Origin: Lysinibacter sp. HNR
GTDB lineage: Bacteria > Actinomycetota > Actinomycetes > Actinomycetales > Microbacteriaceae
DNA length: 64,000 bases
Direction: 5' to 3'
NCBI RefSeq assembly: GCF_029760935.1
Contig: NZ_CP121684.1
Coordinates: forward strand, 2,604,001-2,668,000
Positions 44,531 to 54,395 of this stretch are shown here, in pieces. The notes beneath the pieces were generated by a model. That model made no database searches. It was not told the origin of the DNA and saw only the letters and a list, made by a program, of their open reading frames with translations. A program made the position numbers and the translations under genes. Position 1 is the stretch's first letter, and every line of letters starts with the position of its first letter.

Positions 44531-45697
44531 TCAGAGTTCCAGCCCAATCAGATGTGGTTCCGGCTGCAAAATCACGCCGAATTCCGCCTGCACTCGCTGC
44601 TGAACAAATCGCGCGAGTTGAACCACCTGTTCAGCCGTGGCACCGCCCCGATTGGTGATTGCCAGGGTGTGCTTAGTTGATATACCCGCTAACGATCCGG
44701 GTAGGCTATACCCGCGCGAAACGCCCGCGTTTTCGATCAGCCAGGCCGCACTGAGCTTGACATGTCGGGGGCCGGGATTTAGCTGAACCTGTCGTATCGG
44801 CAATCCCTGAGCAATATCCGCGAGGGGAGTAACGGCAACCGCTTCCTCCTCAGCCTGCATGGGCCACCGGGGGGCTTCGGAGGGCAGCTCACGCGCAAAA
44901 GCCTCAGAGACAATCGGATTGGTAAAGAAGGATCCAGCGCTCACCGAGTCGGCATTCCCCTCCTCAAGAACCATTCCCTTGTCCTGGCGAAGGGACAGAA
45001 CCGACCGGCGAAGCTCCGCAAGCGAAACCCTATCCCCGAGGCTCACGCCCAGAGAATCGGCCAATTGGCCGTAGAGCACGGGAGCACTGGGGGACAGTGC
45101 GGCACTTTTACCCCGGGTGAGTTCCACATCGATTGACAGCACCACACCCAAGCGTCCCTGCTTAATGGCGGAGGTACGGTATCCCAACTCCAGTTCCTCC
45201 GCGGGAACGACGCTCACGGCACCGGTTTCGTAGTCGAGAAAAGTGATGGAGCGCAGCACCTCTGACAGTTCGTGTCCATAAGCACCAATGTTTTGCACGG
45301 GGGCCGCACCCGCTGAACCGGGGATACCCGAGAGCGCCTCAAGCCCTACATAACCACGCTGCACGGTGTGTTTTACCAGGGCGTCCCACGAGTGCCCAGC
45401 CTGTACACGCAAACGTACGACATCAGGACTACCAGATTCGACCTCATTGATTCCCGTTGTGCGCATCAGGATGACACTGCCGTCAAAGCCCTCGTCCGCA
45501 ACCACCGTATTGGAGCCGCCCGCAAGCAGCATCCAATCTGTCCCGGACTCCCACGCGCTCGTGCTCATACGCACCACGTCGTCACTCGTCAGGGCAACCC
45601 AAATATCTGCGGCTTCTCCGCCAACATGCAGAGTGGTAAGCTCTCGAAAAATTCCCGGTCGTCCGGGTTCTGGGATGATCGTGATGGGGTCGGTCAT
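44531..45697 (-). CDS. murB: UDP-N-acetylenolpyruvoylglucosamine reductase
   Basis: The 388-residue enzyme makes UDP-MurNAc with NADPH and FAD. FAD-binding motif LAGGSNTVVADEGFDG, EALSGIPGSAGAAPVQNIGAYG, the catalytic serine region SAGSFFTNPIV and the end LQPEPHLIG are present. Its start overlaps the stop of the MaoC dehydratase gene (ATGA), implying coupled translation. Confidence 0.95.
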   Translation of the reverse strand: MTDPITIIPEPGRPGIFRELTTLHVGGEAADIWVALTSDDVVRMSTSAWESGTDWMLLAGGSNTVVADEGFDGSVILMRTTGINEVESGSPDVVRLRVQAGHSWDALVKHTVQRGYVGLEALSGIPGSAGAAPVQNIGAYGHELSEVLRSITFLDYETGAVSVVPAEELELGYRTSAIKQGRLGVVLSIDVELTRGKSAALSPSAPVLYGQLADSLGVSLGDRVSLAELRRSVLSLRQDKGMVLEEGNADSVSAGSFFTNPIVSEAFARELPSEAPRWPMQAEEEAVAVTPLADIAQGLPIRQVQLNPGPRHVKLSAAWLIENAGVSRGYSLPGSLAGISTKHTLAITNRGGATAEQVVQLARFVQQRVQAEFGVILQPEPHLIGLEL

Positions 45698-46116
45698 ACA
45701 ACCCTCACGCGAGCCTGGGCCTTGCCTAAGACGGTTGCTCCATCGTAGGTGACGGTGAGGTCAACACGGGCAACCCCCTTCTCAAGGGCCCCAATCGTGG
45801 CGGTGATCTCCACCTCAGCCCCGATTTCGGGGTCAACAACAACGGGACGGGTAAATTTTACCTGGTAGTCAATCACGGCTGCAGGGTCACCCGCCCAATC
45901 AACCACGGGCTGAATCGCAACCCCCATCGTGAGCATGCCGTGGGCAATCACACCGGGGAGGCCAACCCGCGCCGCAAAATCGTCACGGTAGTGAATCGGG
46001 TTAAAGTCTCCGGAGGCTCCCGCATAACGCACTAGAGAGTCGCGTGTGATCGCGACCGCACGCGTCGCAATGATATCGCCCACCGATAGATTTTCAGAGG
46101 CTGTGGATGCAGTCAT
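45694..46116 (-). CDS. MaoC-like hot-dog dehydratase
   Basis: 140 residues. The conserved motif GDFNPIHYRDDFAARVGLPGVIAHGMLTMG contains the Asp/His pair of R-hydratases and hydroxyacyl-ACP dehydratases. It pairs with the next gene, a single hot-dog protein, as in the HadA/HadB heterodimer of mycobacteria, and is 2 bp from it. The role in a group without mycolic acids is not settled; fatty-acid elongation is likely. Confidence 0.85.
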   Translation of the reverse strand: MTASTASENLSVGDIIATRAVAITRDSLVRYAGASGDFNPIHYRDDFAARVGLPGVIAHGMLTMGVAIQPVVDWAGDPAAVIDYQVKFTRPVVVDPEIGAEVEITATIGALEKGVARVDLTVTYDGATVLGKAQARVRVV

Positions 46117-46118
46117 GA

Positions 46119-46565
46119 CTATTCGTCTCCTCTCACAACAAGCGTGGAAATTGCCGTAACCACGTGGTCACCGGCATCGTCTACGATATTTGTCTCACTC
46201 GTAACCATTGAGTGGGCACCGAGCGTTTTTACCGAGGTCACAGTGAGAGTCGCACGAAGCTCATCCCCCGCAACCACCGCGCGGGTGTAGGTAAACTGCT
46301 GGTTGCCGTGCACTACACGAGAGAAGTCAATTCCGGCCTCCGGATCTTCAAGCAGCTGCCGCAGCGTCAGTTCCTGGATAACCACGGGAAATGTCGTGGG
46401 TGCGATCAGATCTGAGTGACCGAGGGCGTGTGCCGCCTCCACCTCAAAGTGGGCCGGGCCGTGAGCATATACGGCGCGAGCAAACTCCCGTATTTTCTCT
46501 CGTCCGACAAGATAGGGGGAAGTACGCGGATAGCTCTTACCTTGAATAGCAGTATTAATGGACAC
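46119..46565 (-). CDS. FAS1-like hot-dog dehydratase, HadA type
   Basis: 148 residues with REKIREFARAVYAHGPAHFE near the start and the hot-dog region VVHGNQQFTYTRAVVAGDEL. It probably forms a heterodimer with the MaoC protein encoded 2 bp downstream. The GTG at 46565 gives a complete protein; the frame has no earlier likely start. Confidence 0.85.
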   Translation of the reverse strand: MSINTAIQGKSYPRTSPYLVGREKIREFARAVYAHGPAHFEVEAAHALGHSDLIAPTTFPVVIQELTLRQLLEDPEAGIDFSRVVHGNQQFTYTRAVVAGDELRATLTVTSVKTLGAHSMVTSETNIVDDAGDHVVTAISTLVVRGDE

Positions 46566-46683
46566 AAGACAAGTCTATGTCCACCGTTCCTGAGACGTGT
46601 CTCAGGGCTAGAAAAACACTCTGAGCCACGCCGACGCAAAACGTGAAGATATGTATACGACGGTACATGCGCGCACAAAGAGG

Positions 46684-47484
46684 CTACCCACGCCTGCGCA
46701 GGGCGTGAAGCGCCATACGCACCGTGATGATAACGAGAAACGAGGCAAAAAGAAGATTGCTCGCAAGGGGGGTGAGCATAGTGGCCAAGATCGCCCCCAG
46801 CCAGGTGATAGAGGAGGCAGAAAGCCCCAACACTATGGCCGCCCTCACGTGAATATTTTTACGCTTAATGTTTGCTGCAGTACCGGAGAGAGCGCCCGGA
46901 ATCATCATGAGGAGGGATGTGCCCTTGGCGATCAGGTCGCTTGCACCAAAGAACACGATAAGCATGGGGACTACCACCACACCACCGCCCACACCGAGCA
47001 ACCCGGAAAGGAGTCCCGTGGCCAGGCCAAGGACTATCAGCCCACTGATCGATACCCCAGTGAACTCAATCATCCCCGCACGGGAGGGCACATTAATAAA
47101 CATCTGCACAATAACAAATACCAAAAACGCAATGAACATCCACTGCAGCACGTCGTGCCGAACCCTGGCCATGTAGTAGGTGCCGATCTGGGTACCGGCG
47201 ATCATTCCCGCTGCAAGAATCAGGGCGGCTAGGACATCAACGTTTCCGCTGGCCGCGTATCCAATCAGGCTGACGATCACGGTGGGGACAATAGCAGCGA
47301 GCGAGGTACCAGCCGCTGTTCTCTGATCAAATCGCATTATGAGCACCAGGGCGGGCACTAAAACAACACCGCCACCCACCCCAAAGAGACCGGTGAGTAA
47401 TCCACAGAACAGCCCCAAGAGTATCAGTTTCACATACCACCCGCGCGGGTATACCCGGGAGTCGTCTGGCGTGTTTGTCATCAT
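46684..47484 (-). CDS. TauE/SafE-family membrane permease
   Basis: 266 residues with about eight helices and the family glycine-rich duplications GLFGVGGGVVLVPALVL and GLLGVGGGVVVVPMLIV. Members export sulfite, sulfoacetate or other organic anions; the substrate is unknown here. It starts with ATGATG and ends in RRG. No linked sulfur gene. Confidence 0.88.
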   Translation of the reverse strand: MMTNTPDDSRVYPRGWYVKLILLGLFCGLLTGLFGVGGGVVLVPALVLIMRFDQRTAAGTSLAAIVPTVIVSLIGYAASGNVDVLAALILAAGMIAGTQIGTYYMARVRHDVLQWMFIAFLVFVIVQMFINVPSRAGMIEFTGVSISGLIVLGLATGLLSGLLGVGGGVVVVPMLIVFFGASDLIAKGTSLLMMIPGALSGTAANIKRKNIHVRAAIVLGLSASSITWLGAILATMLTPLASNLLFASFLVIITVRMALHALRRRG

Positions 47485-47643
47485 TCCAGTCTGGCAGTAC
47501 CGCGCTGACCTCCGCCAATTTTAAATTTCACCTCGTTATAAACCTTAAAATCTGGTGAATTTCACAACAACCTCGACGCTCCGCGAGTAACGTTGTGCAG
47601 CGTCGTTCCCCAACACTCCCGCGTTATGAAATGAGGCACCGCC

Positions 47644-48945
47644 GTGGACAACACCCCCTTGTCTATCCCCATTACCCAGGGATGGGGACTTATCGCCCTG
47701 TATGTCTTAGCCTCGCTGGCGTTAACGCTGCTCATCCTGCGTCCTCGCAGACTAAAAAACAACCTCACTATCGCCGGTGTGGTTTTTATCGCTGGATCGC
47801 TTATGGGCTTATTTCTCAGCTGGTTTATCGGCGATTTCCTTGACGTTTTTGGAATCAGCCTCACCCCGGTTACGCGCATGTGGGTGTGTCTGGGGTGTGT
47901 CGGCATATTGTTAGCCTGCACAAACCTCTGGAAGACAGGTTGGGGACGGAGGTTCTTCGCGCTTATGAGCATTCCGGTGTTTGTTGTGGCAGCCGCAGCC
48001 GGCATCAACGTGGAATTTGGTGAATACCCCACGATTGGTGATCTTGTCGCTCCGGAAGGACCTCAAGAGTTCAATCTTGCCGCACTCACCGCGGAAGGCA
48101 AAAAGACTGACTTCCCCATCTACAAGTCCTGGGTCGCACCGGACACCATGCCCGCCGCGGGAAAGGTGACAACCACCACCATTCCCGCAACACTGTCTGG
48201 GTTTCCCGCTCGACCCACACTCGTCTACCTTCCTCCCGCCGCACTCGTTCCCACCCCTCCGGCGCTCCCCGTTATAGTGATGTTGGCGGGGCAGCCGGGT
48301 GGTCCCGAGGATCTCCTCACGTCGGGTAAGTTACCGGCGATACTCGATGGATACGCTTCCGCACACAAAGGCTTGGCTCCCATCGTCATCATGCCCGACC
48401 AGTTGGGCGATCCCCTGAACAACCCGATGTGTGTGGATTCCCCCCTGGGAAACTCGCAGACCTATCTCACCCGGGATGTTGTTAACTGGACCCGGTCCCA
48501 TCTGCCGGTAGATAACTCCCCGGAAAAATGGACGATTGGCGGCTTCTCCCAGGGAGGAACCTGCGCGGCCCAACTCGGGGCCGGATTTCCCCGAATATTC
48601 GGTAACCTCATTGATATCGCGGGAGAGCTTGAACAATCCATGGGGGATCAAACAGTACGGGAAGGGTTCGGGGGATCACAGGAGAAATATGATGCAGCAA
48701 AACCGCTTAACCTCCTCGCAGCCAACACCCCATATGCTCACTCCTACGGAGTATTCGGTGCGGGCTCTAACGATTCAAGGTTTCTAGAACACACACATAA
48801 AGTTCATGATGCGGCACAAAAAGCGGGTTTTCAAACCGAATATGTCGAATCCCCCGGAAGCGCACACGATTGGCACACCGTAAACTATGTTTTCGAAAAA
48901 GCTATATCTTTCCTCGGGGTACGGTTAGGATTATCCGCAAAGTGA
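47644..48945 (+). CDS. membrane-anchored esterase-like protein (Esterase D/antigen 85 fold), possibly AhyD-like
   Basis: 433 residues from a GTG with GAGG upstream. About four membrane helices (residues ~10-120) are followed by an exported alpha/beta-hydrolase domain: GGFSQGGTCAA is the nucleophile elbow and GSAHDWHTVN supplies the histidine. It precedes by 47 bp an MprF-like aminoacyl-phosphatidylglycerol synthase on the same strand. In corynebacteria an alpha/beta hydrolase in the same arrangement acts on alanylated lipids; that link here is inference from the gene pair. Confidence 0.8.
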   Translation: MDNTPLSIPITQGWGLIALYVLASLALTLLILRPRRLKNNLTIAGVVFIAGSLMGLFLSWFIGDFLDVFGISLTPVTRMWVCLGCVGILLACTNLWKTGWGRRFFALMSIPVFVVAAAAGINVEFGEYPTIGDLVAPEGPQEFNLAALTAEGKKTDFPIYKSWVAPDTMPAAGKVTTTTIPATLSGFPARPTLVYLPPAALVPTPPALPVIVMLAGQPGGPEDLLTSGKLPAILDGYASAHKGLAPIVIMPDQLGDPLNNPMCVDSPLGNSQTYLTRDVVNWTRSHLPVDNSPEKWTIGGFSQGGTCAAQLGAGFPRIFGNLIDIAGELEQSMGDQTVREGFGGSQEKYDAAKPLNLLAANTPYAHSYGVFGAGSNDSRFLEHTHKVHDAAQKAGFQTEYVESPGSAHDWHTVNYVFEKAISFLGVRLGLSAK

Positions 48946-48992
48946 TAACCAATAATATCTTTCAGCCCAGGTGGACCGAGGCGGTCTAGCTT

Positions 48993-51491
48993 ATGATTAG
49001 TGCACTGAGATTCATAGTGAATTATTTCAGCACGAGATATGTCACACTCATTATCGCGTTGATAGTGCTCTCCCTCGGCGTCATCGGAATTTTTCTCCGT
49101 ATCCCACACGAAACTCTCGGTCACCTCGGCAGTACCGGCTACGGCCCCATAATTCTGGAAAACAGATGGTGGTCTCCCTTCACCGCCCTTTTTGTGACGG
49201 CCAACTATGCTCGGCTTATCGCGGGGATATTCCTCGTCATATTCCTTGTCGGGGCAGTTGAGCCCGTGCTTGGCTCTTGGCGCACACTGTTGGCCTGGGT
49301 CACCACCCCTACCGTTGGCATTATCGTAGGCGTTCTCCTCCAAGAGTTTGGCATGCAGCACAACGGATACTGGGCACACAGCGTTCAGGGTTATGTGAGC
49401 GCCACTATATTTGGAGCGGTCACCGGAGTTCTCACCACCGCGAGCGCTTTTTACGGGCCTCTCTGGCGCAGACGAATACGCCTGTTTACGCTCATGAGCG
49501 CCCTCATGTTTGTTCTGTACTCCGGGCGTCCAGCGGACGTGTACTTGCTCCTGGCAGGCTGTGCGGGCCTGGGACTCGGCATCCTGCTCCGACGCAAGCG
49601 TCCACAGGTGGGGTGGCAGCGCAGCTCTCACAACGAAGCTCGCGTGCTCATGGCCTCGACCGTGACGATTACCGCAATCGGACCGATCATCGCGCTCTTG
49701 AGCACTTCCCGGTGGGGCTTGCTTGCTCCCCTGGGCCTATTGCTGAGCCCCGGGGGTGCAGCCTCTCACGCAAAGATCATCGAGTGTCAGGCTCATGCGC
49801 TGACTAACCAGTGTTTTCACGAGATAGCGCTCTCAAAAATCACTCAGGCGGGACCCCTGTCGATCACGCTGATCCCTCTCGTGATCATGCTCATTTCAGC
49901 CTATGGAATTCTTCGCGGAAGACGTTTTGCTCTCTGGCTGGCCATCGGTGTTAACATCCTCTTTTCAATGCTTGCTCTGTTCTATTTTGGCCTAGCTCCG
50001 CTGCTCGGTTTTGCCAACTATATCCGTGAACGCCATCACTATTGGCAACTCTCACTGTCGATAACACTCTCGATTGTGATTCCCCTCGCAATTGCAATCA
50101 CACTATTTTTGCTACGCCGCCACTGCACCATACCGCCTCGTCCGGGTAGTATTCGCCGGGCCCTTATTGCCGTTTTGGCGACAGCTCTCAGCCTGTCTGC
50201 GATATACCTCCTTATCGGGGTACTCATGCCGCACAGTTTTGACCCAGAAGTTAGCCTGGGGGAACTTCTGGCTGATCTTCCCAAACGTTTTGTACCGGTG
50301 AGCTTCCTTGCGGAATCGAGTTCCTTTACCCCCTCCGGGCACATCACGGGTTTTATTTACCACGCTGTTGGACCCCTGCTCTGGATCATCATTTTGGTAG
50401 CCTTGATCGCGCCTCTTGCCTCTTCACGTCCCACGCAAAATGAGGAGGATGAGTCTCGAGCCAGGGATATGTTTAAGCGCGGTGGAGGGTCATCACTGTC
50501 TTATATGGCACTCTGGCCCGGAAATACCTGGTGGTTTGATCAGGAATCAGACACAGTAATTGGCTATCGGGTGGTTAACGGGGTGGCCATCACCACCGGC
50601 GGACCTTTTGGCCCCGGTTCCGGTTCATACGAGCCTCTCTACCGGTTTGCACGGTTCTGCGACGATAACGGATGGTTGCCCGTTTTTTATAGCATAGAGG
50701 AGCGCTATGCTCCCGCTTTTTCCACGATGGGTTGGGTCACCATGACCGTTGCGGAGGAGACCGTTCTCCGCCCGCAGCAGTGGAACACAACCGGCAAGAA
50801 ATGGCAGGATGTTCGAACAGCGGTTAACCGCGCCAAACGCACGGGTATTCGATCTGAGTGGGTCTCCTACACTAGCCTTCCTCACAACCTACGCACCCAA
50901 ATCACCCATATCTCGGATCAGTGGATTGCCGAAAAAGAACTCCCCGAGATGGGCTTCACCCTGGGAGGGGTCAAAGAGCTTGTCGACCCCGAGGTCATGC
51001 TGATGCTTGCGATTGATTCCGAGGGTCAGATACAGGGGATAACGAGTTGGCTACCCCAATACGATAGCGGTCAGGTTGTCGGCTGGACCCTCGACTTTAT
51101 GCGGCGCGCACCCGAGGGTCCCAACGGCATCATGGAATTTCTCATAGCGGAAGCGGCGGAGCATATGCGTGATAGTGGTATCCGGCTCATGAGCCTCTCG
51201 GCCGCACCACTCACCCGTGAAACAGCAGAACCCTCAGCTGCTTCTAACACTGATCGTTTACTCGCCTATTTGAGTGATTCCCTTGAACCCGTATACGGAT
51301 TCAAATCGCTTTTTGCCTTCAAGAAGAAGTTTCAGCCGGAGTTTCACCCTCTTCTTATGGCCTACCCCGACAGCACCTCACTACCCGCGGTCGGTTGGGC
51401 GCTCACCCGAGCTTATCTGCCGGGCGTCTCCACTCGACAATTGGCAAAAATGGTACGGGGAGCAACCGCTTCTTCGGGAGACAAACACTAA
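48993..51491 (+). CDS. aminoacyl-phosphatidylglycerol synthase with multi-helix membrane domain (MprF-like)
   Basis: 832 residues. The N-terminal ~480 residues hold about twelve helices, of which the first six look rhomboid-like. The C-terminal DUF2156 catalytic domain shows SYMALWPGNTWWF, AITTGGPFGPGSG, NRAKRTGI and GWTLDFMRRAPEGPNGIMEFLI, which is typical of the GNAT-like transferase that moves an amino acid from tRNA onto phosphatidylglycerol or diacylglycerol. The amino acid (alanine or lysine) cannot be read from the sequence; nearby alanine genes favour alanine. It would change surface charge and resistance to cationic peptides. Confidence 0.88.
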   Translation: MISALRFIVNYFSTRYVTLIIALIVLSLGVIGIFLRIPHETLGHLGSTGYGPIILENRWWSPFTALFVTANYARLIAGIFLVIFLVGAVEPVLGSWRTLLAWVTTPTVGIIVGVLLQEFGMQHNGYWAHSVQGYVSATIFGAVTGVLTTASAFYGPLWRRRIRLFTLMSALMFVLYSGRPADVYLLLAGCAGLGLGILLRRKRPQVGWQRSSHNEARVLMASTVTITAIGPIIALLSTSRWGLLAPLGLLLSPGGAASHAKIIECQAHALTNQCFHEIALSKITQAGPLSITLIPLVIMLISAYGILRGRRFALWLAIGVNILFSMLALFYFGLAPLLGFANYIRERHHYWQLSLSITLSIVIPLAIAITLFLLRRHCTIPPRPGSIRRALIAVLATALSLSAIYLLIGVLMPHSFDPEVSLGELLADLPKRFVPVSFLAESSSFTPSGHITGFIYHAVGPLLWIIILVALIAPLASSRPTQNEEDESRARDMFKRGGGSSLSYMALWPGNTWWFDQESDTVIGYRVVNGVAITTGGPFGPGSGSYEPLYRFARFCDDNGWLPVFYSIEERYAPAFSTMGWVTMTVAEETVLRPQQWNTTGKKWQDVRTAVNRAKRTGIRSEWVSYTSLPHNLRTQITHISDQWIAEKELPEMGFTLGGVKELVDPEVMLMLAIDSEGQIQGITSWLPQYDSGQVVGWTLDFMRRAPEGPNGIMEFLIAEAAEHMRDSGIRLMSLSAAPLTRETAEPSAASNTDRLLAYLSDSLEPVYGFKSLFAFKKKFQPEFHPLLMAYPDSTSLPAVGWALTRAYLPGVSTRQLAKMVRGATASSGDKH

Positions 51492-51979
51492 AGTTCCACG
51501 GCTTGATTGCCCAGCCTATTAGCGTGGTGCTCAAAAACCATGCTTGTGCGGGTGGTGGCAACCGCGGGGTGTGCGGAAAGGTTTTCTACGACGAACTCAC
51601 GCACGTGATCCGCATCGCGAACGGCCAGGTGCACAATAAAGTCCTCGACCCCGCCGAGGAAGAAAACTTGCAGAACCTCGGGAAGCTCGCGGAGTTCCTG
51701 GCTAAACTCTGCGATGCGTTGGCGAGCACCGGATCGGATAGTAACGCTCACAAGAACCTGCAGGGTGAGCCCAAAACGCGCCGGGTCCACCTGCGCGGAG
51801 AACCCCATAATGACACCTCGGTCGATCAGGGAGCGAACCCGACTGATGCAGGTGGAGGCAGCAATACCTACTTTTTGTGCCAGCTCGTTGTTTGACATTC
51901 GCCCGTTGCCCTGCAGGAGCCCCACAATTGACATATCGATTTTGTCCAACTCAGCGCCGTTCCGAAATTTATTCGACAT
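51488..51979 (-). CDS. aldR: Lrp/AsnC-family regulator, AldR-like
   Basis: 163 residues with an N-terminal helix-turn-helix (IVGLLQGNGRMSNNELAQKVGIAASTCISRV) and a C-terminal RAM effector domain. It is divergent from alanine dehydrogenase, the arrangement of AldR, which senses alanine and controls ald. AGGGGAGGA precedes the ATG. It overlaps the stop of the MprF-like gene by 4 bp. Confidence 0.88.
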   Translation of the reverse strand: MSNKFRNGAELDKIDMSIVGLLQGNGRMSNNELAQKVGIAASTCISRVRSLIDRGVIMGFSAQVDPARFGLTLQVLVSVTIRSGARQRIAEFSQELRELPEVLQVFFLGGVEDFIVHLAVRDADHVREFVVENLSAHPAVATTRTSMVFEHHANRLGNQAVEL

Positions 51980-52165
51980 TCCTCCCCTTTTTACGCATCA
52001 AATCCGCTATTAATTCTATGATATGGCACACTGGTTTTACTTTATACAAAACTTTCCCATCAAAGGCGAATTTACTGCACTATATTTGTAGTGGCGGTCT
52101 GGCGAGACACACGGGTGTGCTCACCCACCCACTTAGGGTCACAACACAACCAATGGAGCAAACTA
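51980..52165. promoter_or_regulatory. divergent control region of aldR and ald
   Basis: 186 bp with AT-rich patches between aldR and ald. It must hold both promoters and the regulator sites; no clear repeated operator was found by eye. Confidence 0.55.
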
Positions 52166-53284
52166 ATGCGTATAGGCATCCCCACCGAAATCAAAAATAA
52201 CGAGCACAGGGTTGCAATAACACCGAGCGGTGTCTTTGAACTCACTCGGAACAAACACGAGGTTTTTATCCAATCCGGGGCTGGCGAGAACTCCGGTATT
52301 TCTAACGAAGAGTACATCAGCGCCGGGGCAATTCTTCTTGACACCGCCGCAGAGGTCTGGGCCACCGCCGAACTGCTCCTGAAGGTCAAGGAACCCATCG
52401 CTGCAGAGTACGGTTATCTCCGCAAAGATCTGGTTGTTTTCACCTACCTGCACCTGGCCGCCGAAAAGGAACTCACCCACTCCCTCGTGGAGGCGGGCAC
52501 CACGGCCATCGCATACGAAACGGTACAGCTTCCTAACCGCAGTCTTCCCCTCCTCGCCCCGATGAGCGAGATCGCGGGTCGTCTGGCGGCACAGGTTGGG
52601 GCGTACCACCTGATGAGCTCTGCGGGCGGGCGCGGCGTTTTACTCGGCGGAGTTCCAAGCACCCGCAAGGCCAAGGTTGTTGTTATCGGAGCGGGTACGG
52701 TAGGCGAACAGGCCGCGATCATTGCTCTTGGCATGCAGGCAGACGTGACGGTGATCGATATTAATCTGGCCCGGCTACGTGAGATCTCAATGACACACGG
52801 CGGAGCCATCCAGACCCGTGCCTCTTCGCAATACGAGATTGCCGAGCAGCTTCGCGAGGCTGATCTTGTTATCGGCTCGGTTCTTATCCCCGGCGAAAAA
52901 GCGCCCAAGCTGGTCACCGACGAGATGGTTGCCACCATGAAAAAGGGTTCCGTGCTCGTTGATATAGCCATCGATCAGGGAGGATGCTTCGAAAACTCGC
53001 ACCCGACAACTCACGACGACCCCATCTTCACCGTTCACAACAGCATCTACTACTGTGTGGCAAACATGCCCGGAGCGGTTGCCGAGACCTCCACTCGGGC
53101 ACTCACTAACGCCACCCTCCCCTACATCGTTGCCCTGGCAAACAAGGGCTGGGAGCGTGCGCTGCGCGAGGACAAGGCTCTTGCTCAGGGGCTCAACACC
53201 CACAACGGGCAGATAACCAATGCTGGCGTGGCCAAGGCGATGGACGCCGAACTTGTTGACGTTGCGCAGGTACTCGGTTCCTAA
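52166..53284 (+). CDS. ald: alanine dehydrogenase
   Basis: 372 residues from the ATG at 52166 (GGAG 8 bp upstream); an extension back to 52091 would cross the aldR control region. It interconverts L-alanine and pyruvate with NAD. Motifs: MRIGIPTEIKNNEHRVA, the NAD site VVIGAGTVGEQAA, KVKEPIAAEYGYL, and DIAIDQGGCFE. The length equals that of known enzymes. Followed by a hairpin. Confidence 0.95.
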   Translation: MRIGIPTEIKNNEHRVAITPSGVFELTRNKHEVFIQSGAGENSGISNEEYISAGAILLDTAAEVWATAELLLKVKEPIAAEYGYLRKDLVVFTYLHLAAEKELTHSLVEAGTTAIAYETVQLPNRSLPLLAPMSEIAGRLAAQVGAYHLMSSAGGRGVLLGGVPSTRKAKVVVIGAGTVGEQAAIIALGMQADVTVIDINLARLREISMTHGGAIQTRASSQYEIAEQLREADLVIGSVLIPGEKAPKLVTDEMVATMKKGSVLVDIAIDQGGCFENSHPTTHDDPIFTVHNSIYYCVANMPGAVAETSTRALTNATLPYIVALANKGWERALREDKALAQGLNTHNGQITNAGVAKAMDAELVDVAQVLGS

Positions 53285-53589
53285 GACCGCTTCATCAGGG
53301 ATTCTCTCTTACAGTTCCTTGAACTCTTGTGAACGCCCCTCACACTCGTAGGGCGTTCACAATGGGTTCTGAGGCGCACAAAAAGCGGCGACCTATCGCC
53401 ACATCTCGATCCAGGGCTCTCTACTTCTTGCGAACTCACCGACACTTAAATAATAATTAGTCTCCGTAATGATAAGGGAGGCAATTAACAGAATTTTATA
53501 GTGTACTCTCGAAAGATACGCAACGATAGCAAAGTATTACCGTGACACGACCCCAGTGCTTGGCATAGGCTATCTCCATCGAGGAAATA
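53285..53589 (+). terminator. ald terminator hairpin and promoter region of DedA gene
   Basis: A perfect 10-bp stem (53329-53338 with 53351-53360) lies 45 bp past ald. It has no T tract. The rest to 53589 is AT-rich and presumably carries the DedA promoter. Confidence 0.6.
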
Positions 53590-54291
53590 ATGATTGAAAC
53601 CGCACTTATCCCCTGGCTTGATCCCGCGACCATAATTCCCAATCTTGGCGCGTGGGCCCTGTTCGGGGTCTGTGCCATCATCTTTGCCGAAACCGCGCTC
53701 CTCGTCGGGTTTCTCCTACCCGGCGACACCCTGCTCTTCTTCACGGGCCTACTCACCTTCACCGGGGTCATCACCTATAACATCTGGTGGACATCTTTGG
53801 CCATCGGCCTGGCCGCTTTTTTGGGGGGTGAGGTAGGGTATCTGATCGGCCACAAGGCGGGTCCCCGCATATTCGAACGCAAGGAATCGGGTCTTTTCAG
53901 TAAAGAAAACGTCAAACGAACCAACGCGTTTTTCGAACGATTTGGAGGGATGGCAGTTATCCTCGCCCGTTTTGTCCCGGTGGTTCGCACCTTCACACCC
54001 GTTGCGGCCGGAGTCGCACACATGAACTACCGAAAGTACTCGCTCTACAACCTCATCGGGGCCGTAGTCTGGGGTATGGGCCTCACCATGCTCGGGTATC
54101 TCCTGGGGCAAATCCCCTGGGTAGAAGAGTTTGCAACAAAGTATATGGATTTGGTCATCCTCGGCGCGGTGCTTCTCACGGCGGGACCCACCATCTACCA
54201 TTACGCACGCAGCGCGCGCCTTGCCAAAAAACGAGCGCAGCAGAGTGCCAACGACAATCCCGGTGAAGGGACAGAGGGCATCGCACCATAG
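53590..54291 (+). CDS. DedA-family membrane protein
   Basis: 233 residues with about five helices. The family motifs ETALLVGFLLPGDTLLF, FFGGEVGYLIGHKAGPR-like and GGMAVILARFVPVVRTFTPVAAGV are present; the conserved Arg-containing loop ARFVPVVRTF is typical of DedA. DedA proteins act in lipid handling across the membrane, including undecaprenyl phosphate recycling. The start has GAGGAA before the ATG. Confidence 0.9.
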   Translation: MIETALIPWLDPATIIPNLGAWALFGVCAIIFAETALLVGFLLPGDTLLFFTGLLTFTGVITYNIWWTSLAIGLAAFLGGEVGYLIGHKAGPRIFERKESGLFSKENVKRTNAFFERFGGMAVILARFVPVVRTFTPVAAGVAHMNYRKYSLYNLIGAVVWGMGLTMLGYLLGQIPWVEEFATKYMDLVILGAVLLTAGPTIYHYARSARLAKKRAQQSANDNPGEGTEGIAP

Positions 54292-54395
54292 CTAAAATGC
54301 AGGTTTAACTCTAATGTCCGCACATAGAATACCCAGGATTTTCTGCAACCCTTAAGTTCCATCTTTCACTAGCGCAAAGGGTTTTCCTGCGTCCC

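Noticed and set aside
48885-49631. 248-codon minus-strand open frame opposite the MprF-like gene
   Set aside because: Antisense shadow; the plus-strand frame has clear domains.
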